Shown: positions 52,314 to 63,164 of the stretch, one piece after another
Layout of the letters: each line of letters starts with the position of its first letter
Position numbering within the stretch: the first letter of the stretch is position 1
Position numbers and translations under genes: made by a program
Notes under the pieces: model-generated
The model's database searches: none
Seen by the model: the letters and a program-made list of their open reading frames with translations, nothing else
What the model was told of the DNA's origin: nothing
Assembly: GCA_002356215.1 (NCBI GenBank)
Contig: AP017959.1
Location: forward strand, 1,664,195-1,728,194
Direction of reading: 5' to 3'
Source: [Synechococcus] sp. NIES-970
GTDB lineage: Bacteria; Cyanobacteriota; Cyanobacteriia; Cyanobacteriales; MRBY01
Length of the DNA stretch: 64,000 bases

Positions 52314-54041
52314 ATGCTGCAACACGACGTCATTATCGTTGGCGGCGGTCTCGCTGGCTGCCAGGCTGCCCTAGAAATCAAACAGAAAAACCCCCACTTC
52401 GATGTGGGACTGGTGGCGAAAACCCATCCGATCCGTTCCCATTCCGTGGCCGCCCAGGGGGGCATTGCCGCCAGCTTAAAAAATGTTGACCCAGAAGATA
52501 GCTGGGAAGCCCATGCCTTCGATACCGTCAAAGGTTCTGATTACCTCGCCGACCAAGATGCAGTCGAAATCCTCACTAAGGAAGCGCCTGAAGTAATTAT
52601 CGAATTGGAGCATTTGGGGGTATTGTTTTCTCGCCTTGAGGATGGACGCATTGCCCAGCGGGCCTTTGGGGGGCATTCCCACAAACGCACCTGTTACGCT
52701 GCCGATAAAACGGGTCACGCCATTCTCCATGAGCTGGTGAGTAACCTGGGGCACAACGGGGTCAAAATTTACGATGAATGGTATGTGATGAACTTGATCT
52801 TTGAGGACAATCAGGCCAAAGGCATCGTCATGTACCACATTGAAACGGGCCACCTGGAAGTGGTACGGGCGAAGGCGGTGCTATTTGCGACGGGGGGGTA
52901 TGGCCGTGTGTTTAATACCACCTCTAATGATTTTGCCTCCACGGGGGATGGGCTAGCGATGACAGCGGCGGTGGGGCTCCCCCTAGAGGATATGGAATTT
53001 GTGCAGTTCCATCCCACGGGACTGTATCCGGTCGGCGTTTTAATCTCCGAGGCCGTGCGGGGTGAGGGGGCATATCTGAGAAATAGCGCAGGCGATCGCT
53101 TCATGGAAAAATACGCCCCCAACCAGATGGAACTGGCCCCCCGAGATATCACTTCCCGGGCGATCGCCTTAGAAATTCGCGCTGGCCGAGGAATTAACCT
53201 TGATGGCAGTGCCGGGGGGAATTTTGTCCATCTCGATCTGACCCACATGGGCAAAGAAAAAATCATGGCGCGCGTCCCCTTCTGTTGGGAAGAAGCGCAC
53301 CGCCTGGTGGGGGTTGATGCCATAACCCAACCGATGCCCGTGCGGCCTACGGCCCACTACTCCATGGGAGGCATTCCGGTGAATACCGATGGTCGCGTCC
53401 GAAAAAATAGTGCCGAATTAACTGAAAGCTTTTTTGCGGCGGGGGAATGCGCCTGTGTCTCCGTCCATGGGGCTAACCGCCTCGGCAGTAACTCCCTTTT
53501 AGAATGCGTCGTTTTTGGGCGGCGAGTCGGGGCAAAAATTGCCGAATATATTGTTGATCAGTCTTTCCCAGAAGTTGATGAACAGTTCTATTTAGATGCA
53601 GCAAAAAACCGTATTGGGCAACTGCTGAATCAATGCGGCAATATCCGCATCCATAGCCTTAGACAAGCGTTTCAAGATACCATGAGCGACTATTGCGGTG
53701 TTTTTAGAACTGAAGCAACAATGGCCGGAGGCCTAAAAAAAATTTCCGCCTTAAAAGAACAATACAATTGCCTATTTCTTGATGATAAAGATATTCATTG
53801 GAATACGGAACTCATTGAAGCTCTGGAGTTACAGAGTATCCTGAAAGTTGGTGAGGCAATTTTAACCTCTGCCTACCACCGCCAGGAAAGTCGCGGCGCC
53901 CATTCCCGGGAAGATTTTCCGGCTAGGGATGACCAAAAGTATTTAGCCCATACCCTGAGTTTCTGTGGTGAATCAGGTGTAAAAATCGAATATATGCCTG
54001 TGGTGATCAATCATTTTGCACCGAAAGAACGTAAATATTAA
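52314..54041 (+). CDS. sdhA: Succinate dehydrogenase / fumarate reductase flavoprotein subunit
   Basis: A 575-residue FAD subunit that oxidises succinate at the thylakoid or plasma membrane and passes electrons to SdhB. MLQHDVIIVGGGLAGCQAAL is the FAD-binding start; HSVAAQGGIAASL carries the FAD-linking His region, and EAVRGEGAYLRN, HPTGLYP and RPTAHYSMGGIPVN (active-site Arg/His) follow. A GTG two codons upstream is an alternative start. No sdhB is adjacent; its gene must be elsewhere, as is common in cyanobacteria. The stop overlaps that of the convergent Uma2 gene by 4 nt. Confidence 0.95.
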   Translation: MLQHDVIIVGGGLAGCQAALEIKQKNPHFDVGLVAKTHPIRSHSVAAQGGIAASLKNVDPEDSWEAHAFDTVKGSDYLADQDAVEILTKEAPEVIIELEHLGVLFSRLEDGRIAQRAFGGHSHKRTCYAADKTGHAILHELVSNLGHNGVKIYDEWYVMNLIFEDNQAKGIVMYHIETGHLEVVRAKAVLFATGGYGRVFNTTSNDFASTGDGLAMTAAVGLPLEDMEFVQFHPTGLYPVGVLISEAVRGEGAYLRNSAGDRFMEKYAPNQMELAPRDITSRAIALEIRAGRGINLDGSAGGNFVHLDLTHMGKEKIMARVPFCWEEAHRLVGVDAITQPMPVRPTAHYSMGGIPVNTDGRVRKNSAELTESFFAAGECACVSVHGANRLGSNSLLECVVFGRRVGAKIAEYIVDQSFPEVDEQFYLDAAKNRIGQLLNQCGNIRIHSLRQAFQDTMSDYCGVFRTEATMAGGLKKISALKEQYNCLFLDDKDIHWNTELIEALELQSILKVGEAILTSAYHRQESRGAHSREDFPARDDQKYLAHTLSFCGESGVKIEYMPVVINHFAPKERKY

Positions 54042-54580
54042 GCAAAGAGTTGCTTTACTGCCACTTCTACTTCCGGAAAAGCATGGGGCGAAATGGTTCC
54101 GTCCGTATGGATAATCAGCGAATGATATTTGCCATCGATTAAATCCTTAAAAACATGGAGCCGCTGATTTGGAATATCAATCACCCAATATTCTTGAATA
54201 CCTTCCTGTTCATAGACATCTTTTTTGTCATGTAAATCATAATTCAGAGTGGAATTAGACACTTCAATCAATAGCAAAATATCAGCTGCAAAGGGGTGCT
54301 TTGTGCGGTATTGCTCTTTAGGTAGCTTTGCCAGGACAAGATCAGGTTCTGGCTCTGATTGACTGAGGGTAATAGGATGCCCCTCATAGATAACTGCCCT
54401 ATCTTTAACTAAGCTTTGAAAATAATCATTGCCATGGCTCATTGTGTAGCAATGAATGGGACTTTCGGGAGTTATCTCAACTAATTCCCCTTGTAATAAT
54501 TCCACCCGTTTGTGATCCAAAATACCCTTGTCAACCATGGCATGGTACTCTGCAACCGTCCATTTAGTGAGGGTTTTCAT
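54038..54580 (-). CDS. Uma2-family (DUF820) PD-(D/E)XK nuclease-like protein
   Basis: A 180-residue protein with the Uma2 pattern: WTVAEYHAMVDKGILDHKRVELLQGELVEITPES, PEPDLVLA, LLIEVSNSTL and DLHDKKDVYEQEGIQEYWVIDI, in which the Asp, Glu and Lys form a restriction-endonuclease-like site. These proteins are very abundant in cyanobacteria, and their biological role is unclear; some are thought to belong to mobile or defence contexts. Convergent with sdhA, downstream of which it overlaps by 4 nt; it lies 21 bp from the metH end-side gene neighbourhood on the same strand. Confidence 0.93.
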   Translation of the reverse strand: MKTLTKWTVAEYHAMVDKGILDHKRVELLQGELVEITPESPIHCYTMSHGNDYFQSLVKDRAVIYEGHPITLSQSEPEPDLVLAKLPKEQYRTKHPFAADILLLIEVSNSTLNYDLHDKKDVYEQEGIQEYWVIDIPNQRLHVFKDLIDGKYHSLIIHTDGTISPHAFPEVEVAVKQLFA

Positions 54581-54601
54581 TGTTCCTTAACCTCTACGGA
54601 T

Positions 54602-57600
54602 CTAGACATTAAAATACTTCGACACAGGATGGTAGGTGATAATTGCCGAGGTAGATTGTTCCGGATAAATTTGCTCACTTTCATCCATATACATCCCGAT
54701 GCGGTCTGTTTTGAGTAGTTCTAATTGGGTGTATTGATCCAAAATATTCGGACAAGCCGGATAGCCAAAACTGTAGCGGGAACCCTGATACCGTTGTTTG
54801 AGCATATCTTTGATGTTGTCGGGCTCTAAATGCCCAAAGCCTAGCTCACGCCGAATCCGCGCATGACACCATTCCGCTAGGGCTTCGGCGGTTTGGACGG
54901 CAATGCCATGGTAATAGAGATAATCGGTGTATTCATTGGCTGCAAAGAGCTTTTGGGCGTATTCCGTCGCAATCTCCCCAACAGTTACTGCTTGCATCGG
55001 AAAAACGTCTAAAACGTCGGAGTCTGTGGAGGCAAAGAAATCCGCAATACAGAGGCGCTTGCCTGATTTTTGGCGGGGGAAGGTAAAGCGAGCTACTTCG
55101 CTTAGGGTTTGTTCCGCTACATATTCATCGGGATCATAAATGATTAAAGTGTTTCCTTCCGATTGGCAGGGAAAATAACCATAGATGACTGTTGGATCAA
55201 GAATTTTTTCGGCGATCGCCTTTTCTTTCCATTGCGCTAACAGAGGGTGAACGGTGTCTTGGATAAACTGATCATACTCTGCCTTCGACTGGTCTTTGGT
55301 CTTGCGAAACTGCCACTGACCCACAAAGAGCGCTTGCAGATCCAGATGCCAAAAGACATCCTCTAAATCAATATCCTCAGCGCGCAGAATTTTTGTCCCC
55401 CAAAAGGGCGGCCGGGGCCGGGCGATATTTTCATCTACTGCCTCCGAGCGGCGAGTATCAAGCACTTCCGGTTCTTTCGCTTTACTTTCTTCCGCCATGA
55501 TTTCCTCCCCATCACCACTATAGGTGCGGGTATTTTCTTCGGCATATTCCCCTAGAAAGCCTTGGAAATTATCCCATTTGCCATGGTTCTTAGCAGGCAT
55601 GAGTTTGTCCATAAAATGGAGGTCGGCAAAGGCATCTTTGCCGTAAACCACTTGGCCCTTGTAGGTATTTTGGCAATCTTGGTAGACAAATTTCGGGGTG
55701 AGGGCTGCCCCACCGAGAATGACAGGAACCGTGATTCCTTTTTCGTTGAAAGCCTCTAAATTATCTTTCATAAAAGCCGTGGATTTCACCAAGAGGCCAC
55801 TCATGGCAATGCAATCAGCGCCATGTTCTTCGTAGGCTTGGATAATATTTTCAACGGGTTGTTTAATCCCCAGGTTGATCACTTTATAACCGTTATTCGA
55901 CAGAATGATATCAACAAGATTTTTACCGATATCGTGGACATCACCTTTGACGGTGGCGATGATAAACGTGCCCTTACCGCTGTCGTCTCCTTCTTCTTTA
56001 TCCATATAGGGTTCGAGAAAGGCCACCGCTGCTTTCATAGTTTGGGCTGACTGCAAAACAAAGGGCAATTGCATCTGTCCAGAACCAAAGAGTTCACCGA
56101 CAACTTTCATGCCATCAAGCAAAAAGATGTTGATAATATCGAGGGGTGGATGGTTTTCGAGAGCCTCGGTGAGAGCTTCTTCTAAACCAAGTCTTTCACC
56201 GTCAATGATGTGCTGTTTTAAGCGTTCGTTGATGGGGAGATTTTTATCGATCGCCTCGGCTTTCTTCGCTTTTTGGCCCGCAAAAATTTCGGTTAATTTG
56301 GTCAGGGGGTCGTAGGTACAGACTTCGCCATCAAACTCGCGGCGATCGCCAATGAGATCCCGGCAGATCTTGATGTGCTCCGGGTCAATTTTCGCCATGG
56401 GCAGAATCTTGCTGGCGCTGACGATCGCCGAATCCATCCCCAATTGCATCGCATCATGGAGGAAGACAGAATTGAGGACTTGCCGGGCGACGGGGTTCAG
56501 GCCAAAGGAAATATTCGAAACCCCGAGGATAATGTGACAACCGGGCAATTCATTGTGGATGCGCTCAATGGCATCGAGGGTGGCTTGGCCATTGTTGCGG
56601 TCTTCCTCAATCCCGGTGGAAATCGGTAGGGCCAAAGGATCAAAGAAAATTTCGTGGGCAGGCAGCCCATAGGCGATCGCCGCATCATAGGCCCGTTTGG
56701 CAATTTCAAATTTTTTCGCGGCGGTGCGGGCCATCCCTTCTTCATCGATGGTACCGATCACCACCCCGGCACCGTATTTTTTCGCGAGGGAGAGCACTTG
56801 ATAGAAGCGTTCTTCACCGTCTTCATAGTTGGTGGAGTTGAGAATACATTTGCCGCCGGCCACCTTGAGGCCTGCTTCCATTTTTTCCCATTCGGTGGAA
56901 TCGAGCATCAAGGGCAAGGTGACGTTATTCACCAAACGGGAGGCCAGTTCATGCATATCCCGCACCCCATCGCGGCCCACATAATCGACGTTTACATCGA
57001 GCACATGGGCCCCTTCTTTCACCTGGGATTTTGCCAGGGACACCAAACTATCCCAATCTTCAGCGTTTAACAGGGTGCGACATTTTTTCGAGCCACTGGC
57101 ATTCAGCCGTTCGCCAACAATCAAGAAAGAATTGTCCTGGATGTAGGGTTGGGGACTATAGATCGAAGCTGCCGCTGGTTCATATTGAGGCTGGCGTTCC
57201 TTGGGGGTTAATTCTGCAGCGAGTTCGGCAAGGGCCTTGATATGATCGGGCCGCGTCCCACAACAGCCGCCGATCACCTGCACCCCCAGATCTTCGACGA
57301 AATGCATCAACGCCATCTTCATTTCCAGGGCGGTCAATTTGTAGTGGGCTTGGCCGCCAATGTTTTCTGGTAGTCCGGCGTTGGGAATGCAGGAGACGAC
57401 AAAGGGGGAATGGGCCGAGAGATATTTGATGTGATCCTTCATCAGGTCTGGCCCGGTGGCGCAGTTGAGGCCCAGAATATCGATCTTGTAGGGTTCGAGG
57501 ATCGCCACGGCGGCGGCAATTTCCGTGCCCACGAGCATTGTCCCCATGGTTTCCATAGTCACAGACACCATGATCGGCAGGCGATCGCCTTTTTTCTGAA

Positions 57601-58144
57601 ATGTGCGTTCTACCCCATTCAAGGCCGCTTTAATCTGCAAAACATCCTGGCAGGTTTCCACAAGCATCAGATCCACACCGCCGTCATAGAGCCCCTCCGC
57701 CTGCTCTGCGAAAGCATCCTCTAAACTGTCGTAGTCAATGTGGCCCAGACTGGGGAGTTTTGTCCCAGGGCCAATGGAGCCGGCGACGAAACGGGGTTTT
57801 TCGGGGGTGGAAAATTCGGCAGTGACACTTTTCGCCAATTCCGCCGCTGCTTTGTTCAGTTCATAGGCGCGATCGCCCAGGTCATATTCCGCCAGCACAA
57901 TGGAAGTACCGCCAAAGGTATCGGTTTCGATCACATCGGCTCCGGCTTCGAGGAAAGCTCGGTGGACAGTGGCCACCGCTTCCGGCTTCGTTTTTACTAG
58001 GTATTCATTACAGCCCTCATACTCGGCCCCGCCAAAGTCTGCAGCGGTCAGATTTTGCACCTGCAAGTTAGTTCCCATCGCCCCATCAAATACAAGGACG
58101 GGACGTTCGGGACTGTGGAGGCGATCGAGGAAGGCACTTTTCAT
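54602..58144 (-). CDS. metH: Cobalamin-dependent methionine synthase
   Basis: A 1180-residue cytosolic enzyme that methylates homocysteine using methyl-tetrahydrofolate through B12. Four modules are visible: homocysteine domain (1-330) with the zinc cysteines in LNCATGPDL and [11 protein letters not shown]; pterin domain (about 335-625; [22 protein letters not shown]); B12 domain (about 650-880) with the cobalt-ligand motif DVHDIGKN; and the SAM-binding reactivation domain (about 900-1180; [30 protein letters not shown]). Length and order are normal. No cobalamin riboswitch was seen in the 130-bp upstream gap. Confidence 0.98.
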   Translation of the reverse strand: MKSAFLDRLHSPERPVLVFDGAMGTNLQVQNLTAADFGGAEYEGCNEYLVKTKPEAVATVHRAFLEAGADVIETDTFGGTSIVLAEYDLGDRAYELNKAAAELAKSVTAEFSTPEKPRFVAGSIGPGTKLPSLGHIDYDSLEDAFAEQAEGLYDGGVDLMLVETCQDVLQIKAALNGVERTFQKKGDRLPIMVSVTMETMGTMLVGTEIAAAVAILEPYKIDILGLNCATGPDLMKDHIKYLSAHSPFVVSCIPNAGLPENIGGQAHYKLTALEMKMALMHFVEDLGVQVIGGCCGTRPDHIKALAELAAELTPKERQPQYEPAAASIYSPQPYIQDNSFLIVGERLNASGSKKCRTLLNAEDWDSLVSLAKSQVKEGAHVLDVNVDYVGRDGVRDMHELASRLVNNVTLPLMLDSTEWEKMEAGLKVAGGKCILNSTNYEDGEERFYQVLSLAKKYGAGVVIGTIDEEGMARTAAKKFEIAKRAYDAAIAYGLPAHEIFFDPLALPISTGIEEDRNNGQATLDAIERIHNELPGCHIILGVSNISFGLNPVARQVLNSVFLHDAMQLGMDSAIVSASKILPMAKIDPEHIKICRDLIGDRREFDGEVCTYDPLTKLTEIFAGQKAKKAEAIDKNLPINERLKQHIIDGERLGLEEALTEALENHPPLDIINIFLLDGMKVVGELFGSGQMQLPFVLQSAQTMKAAVAFLEPYMDKEEGDDSGKGTFIIATVKGDVHDIGKNLVDIILSNNGYKVINLGIKQPVENIIQAYEEHGADCIAMSGLLVKSTAFMKDNLEAFNEKGITVPVILGGAALTPKFVYQDCQNTYKGQVVYGKDAFADLHFMDKLMPAKNHGKWDNFQGFLGEYAEENTRTYSGDGEEIMAEESKAKEPEVLDTRRSEAVDENIARPRPPFWGTKILRAEDIDLEDVFWHLDLQALFVGQWQFRKTKDQSKAEYDQFIQDTVHPLLAQWKEKAIAEKILDPTVIYGYFPCQSEGNTLIIYDPDEYVAEQTLSEVARFTFPRQKSGKRLCIADFFASTDSDVLDVFPMQAVTVGEIATEYAQKLFAANEYTDYLYYHGIAVQTAEALAEWCHARIRRELGFGHLEPDNIKDMLKQRYQGSRYSFGYPACPNILDQYTQLELLKTDRIGMYMDESEQIYPEQSTSAIITYHPVSKYFNV

Positions 58145-58274
58145 GGAGAGATGTTGTGGCGGTGTAGAACAAAATCAAGGAATTGCGTCCTATATTCTAA
58201 CCTGATTCCCCCGCTTGGGTTTGCCCAAAAGCCTAGACAGGGAGAGGCCCTTAGGAGAAATTTTTAAAAATTGA

Positions 58275-61034
58275 CTAAGGCGATGGAACCGTTAGGTCGA
58301 TGGTCGCTTTAATCACCTCAAAGTTTTGCCGCTTCAGGGTAAAGCCCGCCTTTTCAGCCACCCGTTGCATGCCTTTGTTTTCAGCGAGGATATCGGCATG
58401 GACCGCCGTTAAACCTTCATTGCGGGCGATCGCCACTAAGCGTCGTAGAATTTCTGTGCCTAGACCCTGGCGCTGGAGCGGGTCACTGACAATCATCGCA
58501 AACTCTCCCTCGGTCGTGCCGTGCAGTTGGCTTAAACGGGCCACCGCATACACTGCCTTGGTTTGGGTATTGGGGTCGGTATATTCAGCAACCAGGGCCA
58601 TTTCCCGATCATAGTCAATGAAACAAAGCCGGGTCAGCCGTTCATGGGCGACGCGACTTTGCAGGGTCACTAAGTGAAAATAGCGAAAATAGACGCTCTG
58701 TTCGGACAGGGTTTTGTGAAACTGCACCAACATCGGCTCGTCCTCCGGGCGGATTGGGCGGATCATCAACTCCCGGCCATCGGCACTGGTCCAGGCTTTT
58801 TCGTATTGCAAGGGGTAGGGGCGGATTGCGGGCTTGGGTAAATCTTTTTCAGCTAAATCCAAAGGGTGCAACACAATGCGACCATCGAGGGCGACGAGGC
58901 GATCGCCTGAGGCAAAGAGGGGGTTAATATCTATTTCTTTAATCCAGGGCTGCTCCACCACCAGACGACTAAAACGCACCAAAATTTGCTCTAGTTCGTC
59001 TAAATTCACTGCCTTACGGCCCCGCACCCCCTTGAGAGCTTGATAAATTTTCGTCTGTTCCATGGCCCGCCGCGCCAGGGTACTGTTTAAGGGAGGTAAA
59101 GCGATCGCCCGGTCTTGAAACACTTCTACCAATTGGCCCCCTGTCCCAAACACCATCACCGGGCCAAATTGCGCATCGATGCTGCTGCCGAGGATCAGTT
59201 CATAGCCATCCTTGAGGTTGAGCATGGGTTGCACCGTCACCCCCTGGAAATGTTCGGCGCCGGCCTTTTCGGTGACGCTCTGGCGAATCCGCTCAAAAGC
59301 GCCCCGCACACTGTCGGCATCATTGAGATTGAGTTCAACGCCCCCCACATCGGTTTTGTGGGTGATGGTGGTCGACAGGAGTTTCAGGACCACCGGATAA
59401 CCCAACTCTGCCGCGAGGGCGATCGCCATTTCCGGGCTGTGGGCATTCCCGGTGGGCACAATGGGAATGCCGTAGGCGGCCAGGATTTTTTTTGACTCCG
59501 ATTCCGTGAGTAGGGTTCTCCCTTCGGCACGGATCGAGTCGAGAATGACTTTCACATTGTGGCGATCGATCAAACCATCGGTGTCGGGGGCGAGGGTGGG
59601 CGTTTCATAGATGCCTTCGAGGGTATATTTGTAGCGCCAAAGCAGTTGGAACAAATAGGCCGCCGAATCGGGATAGCGATAGGTGGGCACCTGGGCCCGG
59701 TTGAGAAATAGTTCCCCCTCGGTGACTTCGTTGCCCCCCATCCAACTGGCAAGTACAGGTTTATCGGTTTTTTCAACGCATTTTTGCAAAGCAACCGCCG
59801 TTGCCGTGGGGTCGGTCATTGCCTGGGGAGTGAGAATCACTAAAAAACCGGCACTGTTGGGGTCGGCGATCGCCACGTCGAGGGCTTGGGCATAGCGCTC
59901 CGGTTCAGCATCCCCCAGAATATCAATGGGATTACTGCGGCTCCAGTGGGTCGGTAAAAATTCATCGAGGGCGGCGATCGTTTCCGGGGCCAATGCGGAC
60001 AGTTCGCCCCCCCGCTGAATCAGTGCATCGGTGGCCAGTACCCCGGGGCCTCCGGCATTGGTGATAATCGTCAGTTTGGGTTTTTTGGGCAGGCGGGGTT
60101 GTTTGGCAAGAATTTCGGCTAGGTTAAACAGCTCTGAAATGCGATCGACCCGGAGCACCCCGCATCGCCGGAAAGCCGCATCAAGTACCGCATCACTCCC
60201 TGCGAGGGAACCCGTGTGGGACGCAGAGGCCTTTGCGGCGGCTTCTGTCCGGCCTGCTTTGATCACGATGATCGGTTTGGCGATCGCCACCTCCCGCGCT
60301 GCCGAAAGAAAAGAACGGGCCTCCCCCACCGATTCCATATAAATCACAATGCTTTTGGTATTGGGGTCATCGCCGAGATAGGTGATCAAATCGCCCCAGT
60401 TCACATCCAGCATCGACCCGAGGGAAATAAAGGCACTAAACCCGACATTTTCCGGAAAGCTCCAATCCAATACCGCCGTACAAAAAGCACCACTCTGGCT
60501 GATAAATCCCACATGGCCGGGTTTGGCCATGGCGTGGGCAAAAGTTGCATTGAGGCCGCTATGGGGATTCATTAACCCCAAACAGTTTGGCCCAATGAGC
60601 CGCATTTTTCCGGCGGCGATCGCCATGATTTCCTGTTCTAAAGCTTTCCCTGCCTCACCAATTTCTTTAAACCCGGCGGAAATAATGATCGCAGCTTTAA
60701 CGCCGATTTCGACGCATTCGCGAATGATGGTAGGCACCAAGGGCGCAGGAATGGCAATAATCGCGAGTTCAACCAGCTCGGGGATAGCAGCAAGGTTTGG
60801 GTAGGCTTTAATGCCGAGAACACTGTTACGCTTCGGATTAACGGGATACACCGTACCCCCGAAGGGATTACTGATTAAATTCCAGAGCAAAGTACGGCCC
60901 ACACTCCCGACTTTATCGGTAGCGCCGATCACCGCCACAGACTTGGGATTGAAAAAATAGCTGAGGGGCTGCTTTTCTGATCGAAGGATATCGTAGGCCG
61001 GATCAATGGTGATCGTCAGGGGATTACTGCTCAT
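58275..61034 (-). CDS. Acyl-CoA synthetase (NDP-forming)-like protein fused to a GNAT acetyltransferase
   Basis: A 919-residue multi-domain protein. CoA-binding domain (about 30-130; [18 protein letters not shown]), succinyl-CoA-ligase-like domains (about 150-480) with the phosphohistidine loop [10 protein letters not shown], an ATP-grasp domain (about 490-720; [23 protein letters not shown]) and a C-terminal GNAT domain (about 745-915; [21 protein letters not shown]). This is the Pat/AcuA-like protein lysine acetyltransferase architecture, known in enterobacteria to acetylate and inactivate acetyl-CoA synthetase. Target here is inferred only. Confidence 0.92.
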   Translation of the reverse strand: MSSNPLTITIDPAYDILRSEKQPLSYFFNPKSVAVIGATDKVGSVGRTLLWNLISNPFGGTVYPVNPKRNSVLGIKAYPNLAAIPELVELAIIAIPAPLVPTIIRECVEIGVKAAIIISAGFKEIGEAGKALEQEIMAIAAGKMRLIGPNCLGLMNPHSGLNATFAHAMAKPGHVGFISQSGAFCTAVLDWSFPENVGFSAFISLGSMLDVNWGDLITYLGDDPNTKSIVIYMESVGEARSFLSAAREVAIAKPIIVIKAGRTEAAAKASASHTGSLAGSDAVLDAAFRRCGVLRVDRISELFNLAEILAKQPRLPKKPKLTIITNAGGPGVLATDALIQRGGELSALAPETIAALDEFLPTHWSRSNPIDILGDAEPERYAQALDVAIADPNSAGFLVILTPQAMTDPTATAVALQKCVEKTDKPVLASWMGGNEVTEGELFLNRAQVPTYRYPDSAAYLFQLLWRYKYTLEGIYETPTLAPDTDGLIDRHNVKVILDSIRAEGRTLLTESESKKILAAYGIPIVPTGNAHSPEMAIALAAELGYPVVLKLLSTTITHKTDVGGVELNLNDADSVRGAFERIRQSVTEKAGAEHFQGVTVQPMLNLKDGYELILGSSIDAQFGPVMVFGTGGQLVEVFQDRAIALPPLNSTLARRAMEQTKIYQALKGVRGRKAVNLDELEQILVRFSRLVVEQPWIKEIDINPLFASGDRLVALDGRIVLHPLDLAEKDLPKPAIRPYPLQYEKAWTSADGRELMIRPIRPEDEPMLVQFHKTLSEQSVYFRYFHLVTLQSRVAHERLTRLCFIDYDREMALVAEYTDPNTQTKAVYAVARLSQLHGTTEGEFAMIVSDPLQRQGLGTEILRRLVAIARNEGLTAVHADILAENKGMQRVAEKAGFTLKRQNFEVIKATIDLTVPSP

Positions 61035-61223
61035 GGGAACTTGCTGATACTGCTCTGCCGCTATGCTACATCAAGTGTTCTGGGAGCAGCCGTAGGTTAA
61101 GGTTGAGACATCAGCGCCACCAAGGAGCAAGGGGATCAGATTGGGAATCACAATTTCCCCTGTGCTAGAGTCGAGATTTCTTGTGAAAAAGTTATTTTTT
61201 CCTGCTCATTTCACCCAGTTTCC

Positions 61224-61520
61224 ATGCGCGTTGTTCAGCTCCAAGATGATATTCTCTGTATCCACCAAGACGATGTTCCCCCCTATAAAAAAGGCGGTTC
61301 AGTGGTGCGCAACAGCTATTTTTGGGCGCTCAAATCCATTGCCTGCTATGCACCGCGCCAAGGTGATTGGGAATTTGACCAGGTGGTGTGGGTGGCCCTG
61401 GCCCGTCTGCTGATGGCCTTTACCACTTCCGGTTATTTGGGCACAGCGGAAACCACCTTAGAATTTCCTGAGGCGATCGCCATTCCTGAAGCGTTGCGGT
61501 CTGTGTCTACCTATCTCTAG
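61224..61520 (+). CDS. Small hypothetical protein (98 residues)
   Basis: A soluble protein (MRVVQLQDDILCIHQDDVPPYKKGGSVVRNSYFWALKSIACYAPRQGDWEFDQVVWVALARLLMAF...) with no recognised family. The aromatic-rich composition and the tight convergent overlap with the SpoIID/LytB gene (4 nt, shared CTAG) favour a real gene. It is divergent from the acyl-CoA synthetase fusion across a 189-bp gap. Confidence 0.65.
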   Translation: MRVVQLQDDILCIHQDDVPPYKKGGSVVRNSYFWALKSIACYAPRQGDWEFDQVVWVALARLLMAFTTSGYLGTAETTLEFPEAIAIPEALRSVSTYL

Positions 61521-63112
61521 GGATTTTCGGGGCGAAAGACAATGGAGTCATTTAAGGCTTCAAGGGTAGTACCTGGGTAATAAAACGCCAGAATGCGTGC
61601 CGCTGACCAGCCCAGATTTGCGAGGTTGTAGGAGCCAAACTGACTCATGCCGACCCCATGGCCGAAGCCGCCGCCGACGAAAGTATAGCCCGTCAGTTGA
61701 TTTTGGCCATTCATGTTGGGCCGTAGGTAAAAGAAGGTGCTGCGGGGTGGACCCAGAGCACTGCGAATTTCATTTTTAAACAGGCTAACAATACCGCGAT
61801 CAGTTGTTACTTGAAGTTCGAGAATCCGGCCCGAAGGCGATCGCTCGATAATTTCTAGCTTTTGTACCGATTGGATCCCGGCGAGGGGATGCTGAGTTCG
61901 TTCGAGATAGGTTTGCAAAGTGCTGGTTAGTTCCGCGAGGGTAGCGCCCTGTTCCCAGCGAAACAGCGGACTGCGGCCCACTTCATTAAAGCCCTGGGTT
62001 TGATCGATAAATTTGCGGAAGGCTTGCTCATCGTCCAGGGGGGCACTAACAATGTTCCATGGGGCATTGGGCGCATCCACAACGGGCCTGAGATAAGGCC
62101 GATCCGCCCCATCCCACACATCACTAAAAAATGCCGTAACGCCGCCACTGGTGGAGGAATAGAGGGCATCGACCAGTTTATTGTCATAGGTCAAGACTAG
62201 GCCTTCAGTGCGGGCGATCGCCTCATCGATGCGGGGAATGGTTCCCTGGAGCCCTTTGTAAACTTGGCAGTGTACAGTGGCGCAGAGTTCATAGTTATCC
62301 GCCTGAAAGCGGCGCAGGTTCCGCAGGGCATAGGTGCGGGCAATAATGGTCTGGGCTTCGACGGCATTATTGGGGGCATTCGGGCCGATTTCATGGGGCA
62401 CAACTCCCCGGAGATAGGTTTCAATATCGACATCATTGACCAGGGTAAATGTGCCATAGGCGTTGGGCTGGAGCCGGAGCTGCCCAGCAAAGCGATTCTT
62501 CGGCCCTTCATTTTCTTGGATTTCAAAGCGGCCATTACCAGAGCGGAGGGTCATTTCCGTGCGGTTATACCGGTAACCCCCCACCACAAAAGAGGCGATC
62601 GCCCGTTCTGTACGGACAGTGGAACTAAGATAAGGCGTAGTATGGCCCTGCTCCCGCAGTTGCTGGAGTAGCAGGCGACGAAGGAGGGGCGTCTGATAAA
62701 CATCCCGCTTGGCCCATACCTGCCAGCGGCCCGGCTGGGTGATTTCCACTTCAACACCCTGTTCTCGCCAAAATCTAGCGCTGTCCTCGGCGGTCTCAAA
62801 AGTGCCCTGGTCACTGAGGACAATGTACTCAACCAGTTCTGCTTGGGCGAGGGACTGAGTCCCAATTTCTAGGGTTACTTGATCGGTCTCAAGGATTTGC
62901 GGAGTGCCGCCGCTGATAATTTCTACCTGGAGGCGATCGCCTGAAACACTGGAGATGGTCAAAGTATCATCCTGTTCTTCCCCGAACCGCTGGACAATCC
63001 CCACGGCAATCTCTACCGCCGCCGCTGACCAAGCCCCAGGCCCCAGGAGCCATAGCCCCACCAAACAGATAAACCCAAGCCATTGACCCCGAAATTTTGC
63101 ACGCCGACCCAT
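61517..63112 (-). CDS. SpoIID/LytB-domain exported protein
   Basis: A 531-residue protein with a signal peptide (about 10-33). The SpoIID/LytB domain spans about 210-520, with YLRGVVPHEIGPNAPNNAVEAQTIIARTYALRN, the substrate-groove STSGGVTAFFSDVWDG and the C-terminal GGGFGHGVGMSQFGSYNLANLGWSAARILAFYYPGT. SpoIID members are lytic transglycosylases acting on denuded glycan, but in cyanobacteria the role is probably in peptidoglycan remodelling rather than sporulation. The N-terminal 200 residues form a SH3-like/SPOR-like region of unknown role. Confidence 0.92.
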   Translation of the reverse strand: MGRRAKFRGQWLGFICLVGLWLLGPGAWSAAAVEIAVGIVQRFGEEQDDTLTISSVSGDRLQVEIISGGTPQILETDQVTLEIGTQSLAQAELVEYIVLSDQGTFETAEDSARFWREQGVEVEITQPGRWQVWAKRDVYQTPLLRRLLLQQLREQGHTTPYLSSTVRTERAIASFVVGGYRYNRTEMTLRSGNGRFEIQENEGPKNRFAGQLRLQPNAYGTFTLVNDVDIETYLRGVVPHEIGPNAPNNAVEAQTIIARTYALRNLRRFQADNYELCATVHCQVYKGLQGTIPRIDEAIARTEGLVLTYDNKLVDALYSSTSGGVTAFFSDVWDGADRPYLRPVVDAPNAPWNIVSAPLDDEQAFRKFIDQTQGFNEVGRSPLFRWEQGATLAELTSTLQTYLERTQHPLAGIQSVQKLEIIERSPSGRILELQVTTDRGIVSLFKNEIRSALGPPRSTFFYLRPNMNGQNQLTGYTFVGGGFGHGVGMSQFGSYNLANLGWSAARILAFYYPGTTLEALNDSIVFRPENP

Positions 63113-63164
63113 GGCGAGTTTCCCAACTTATTGAACAAATCCAGAATGGCGATCGCCGTATTCC

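Noticed and set aside
58145..58274. A cobalamin riboswitch before metH
   Set aside because: The gap is only 130 bp and shows no B12-box-like sequence.
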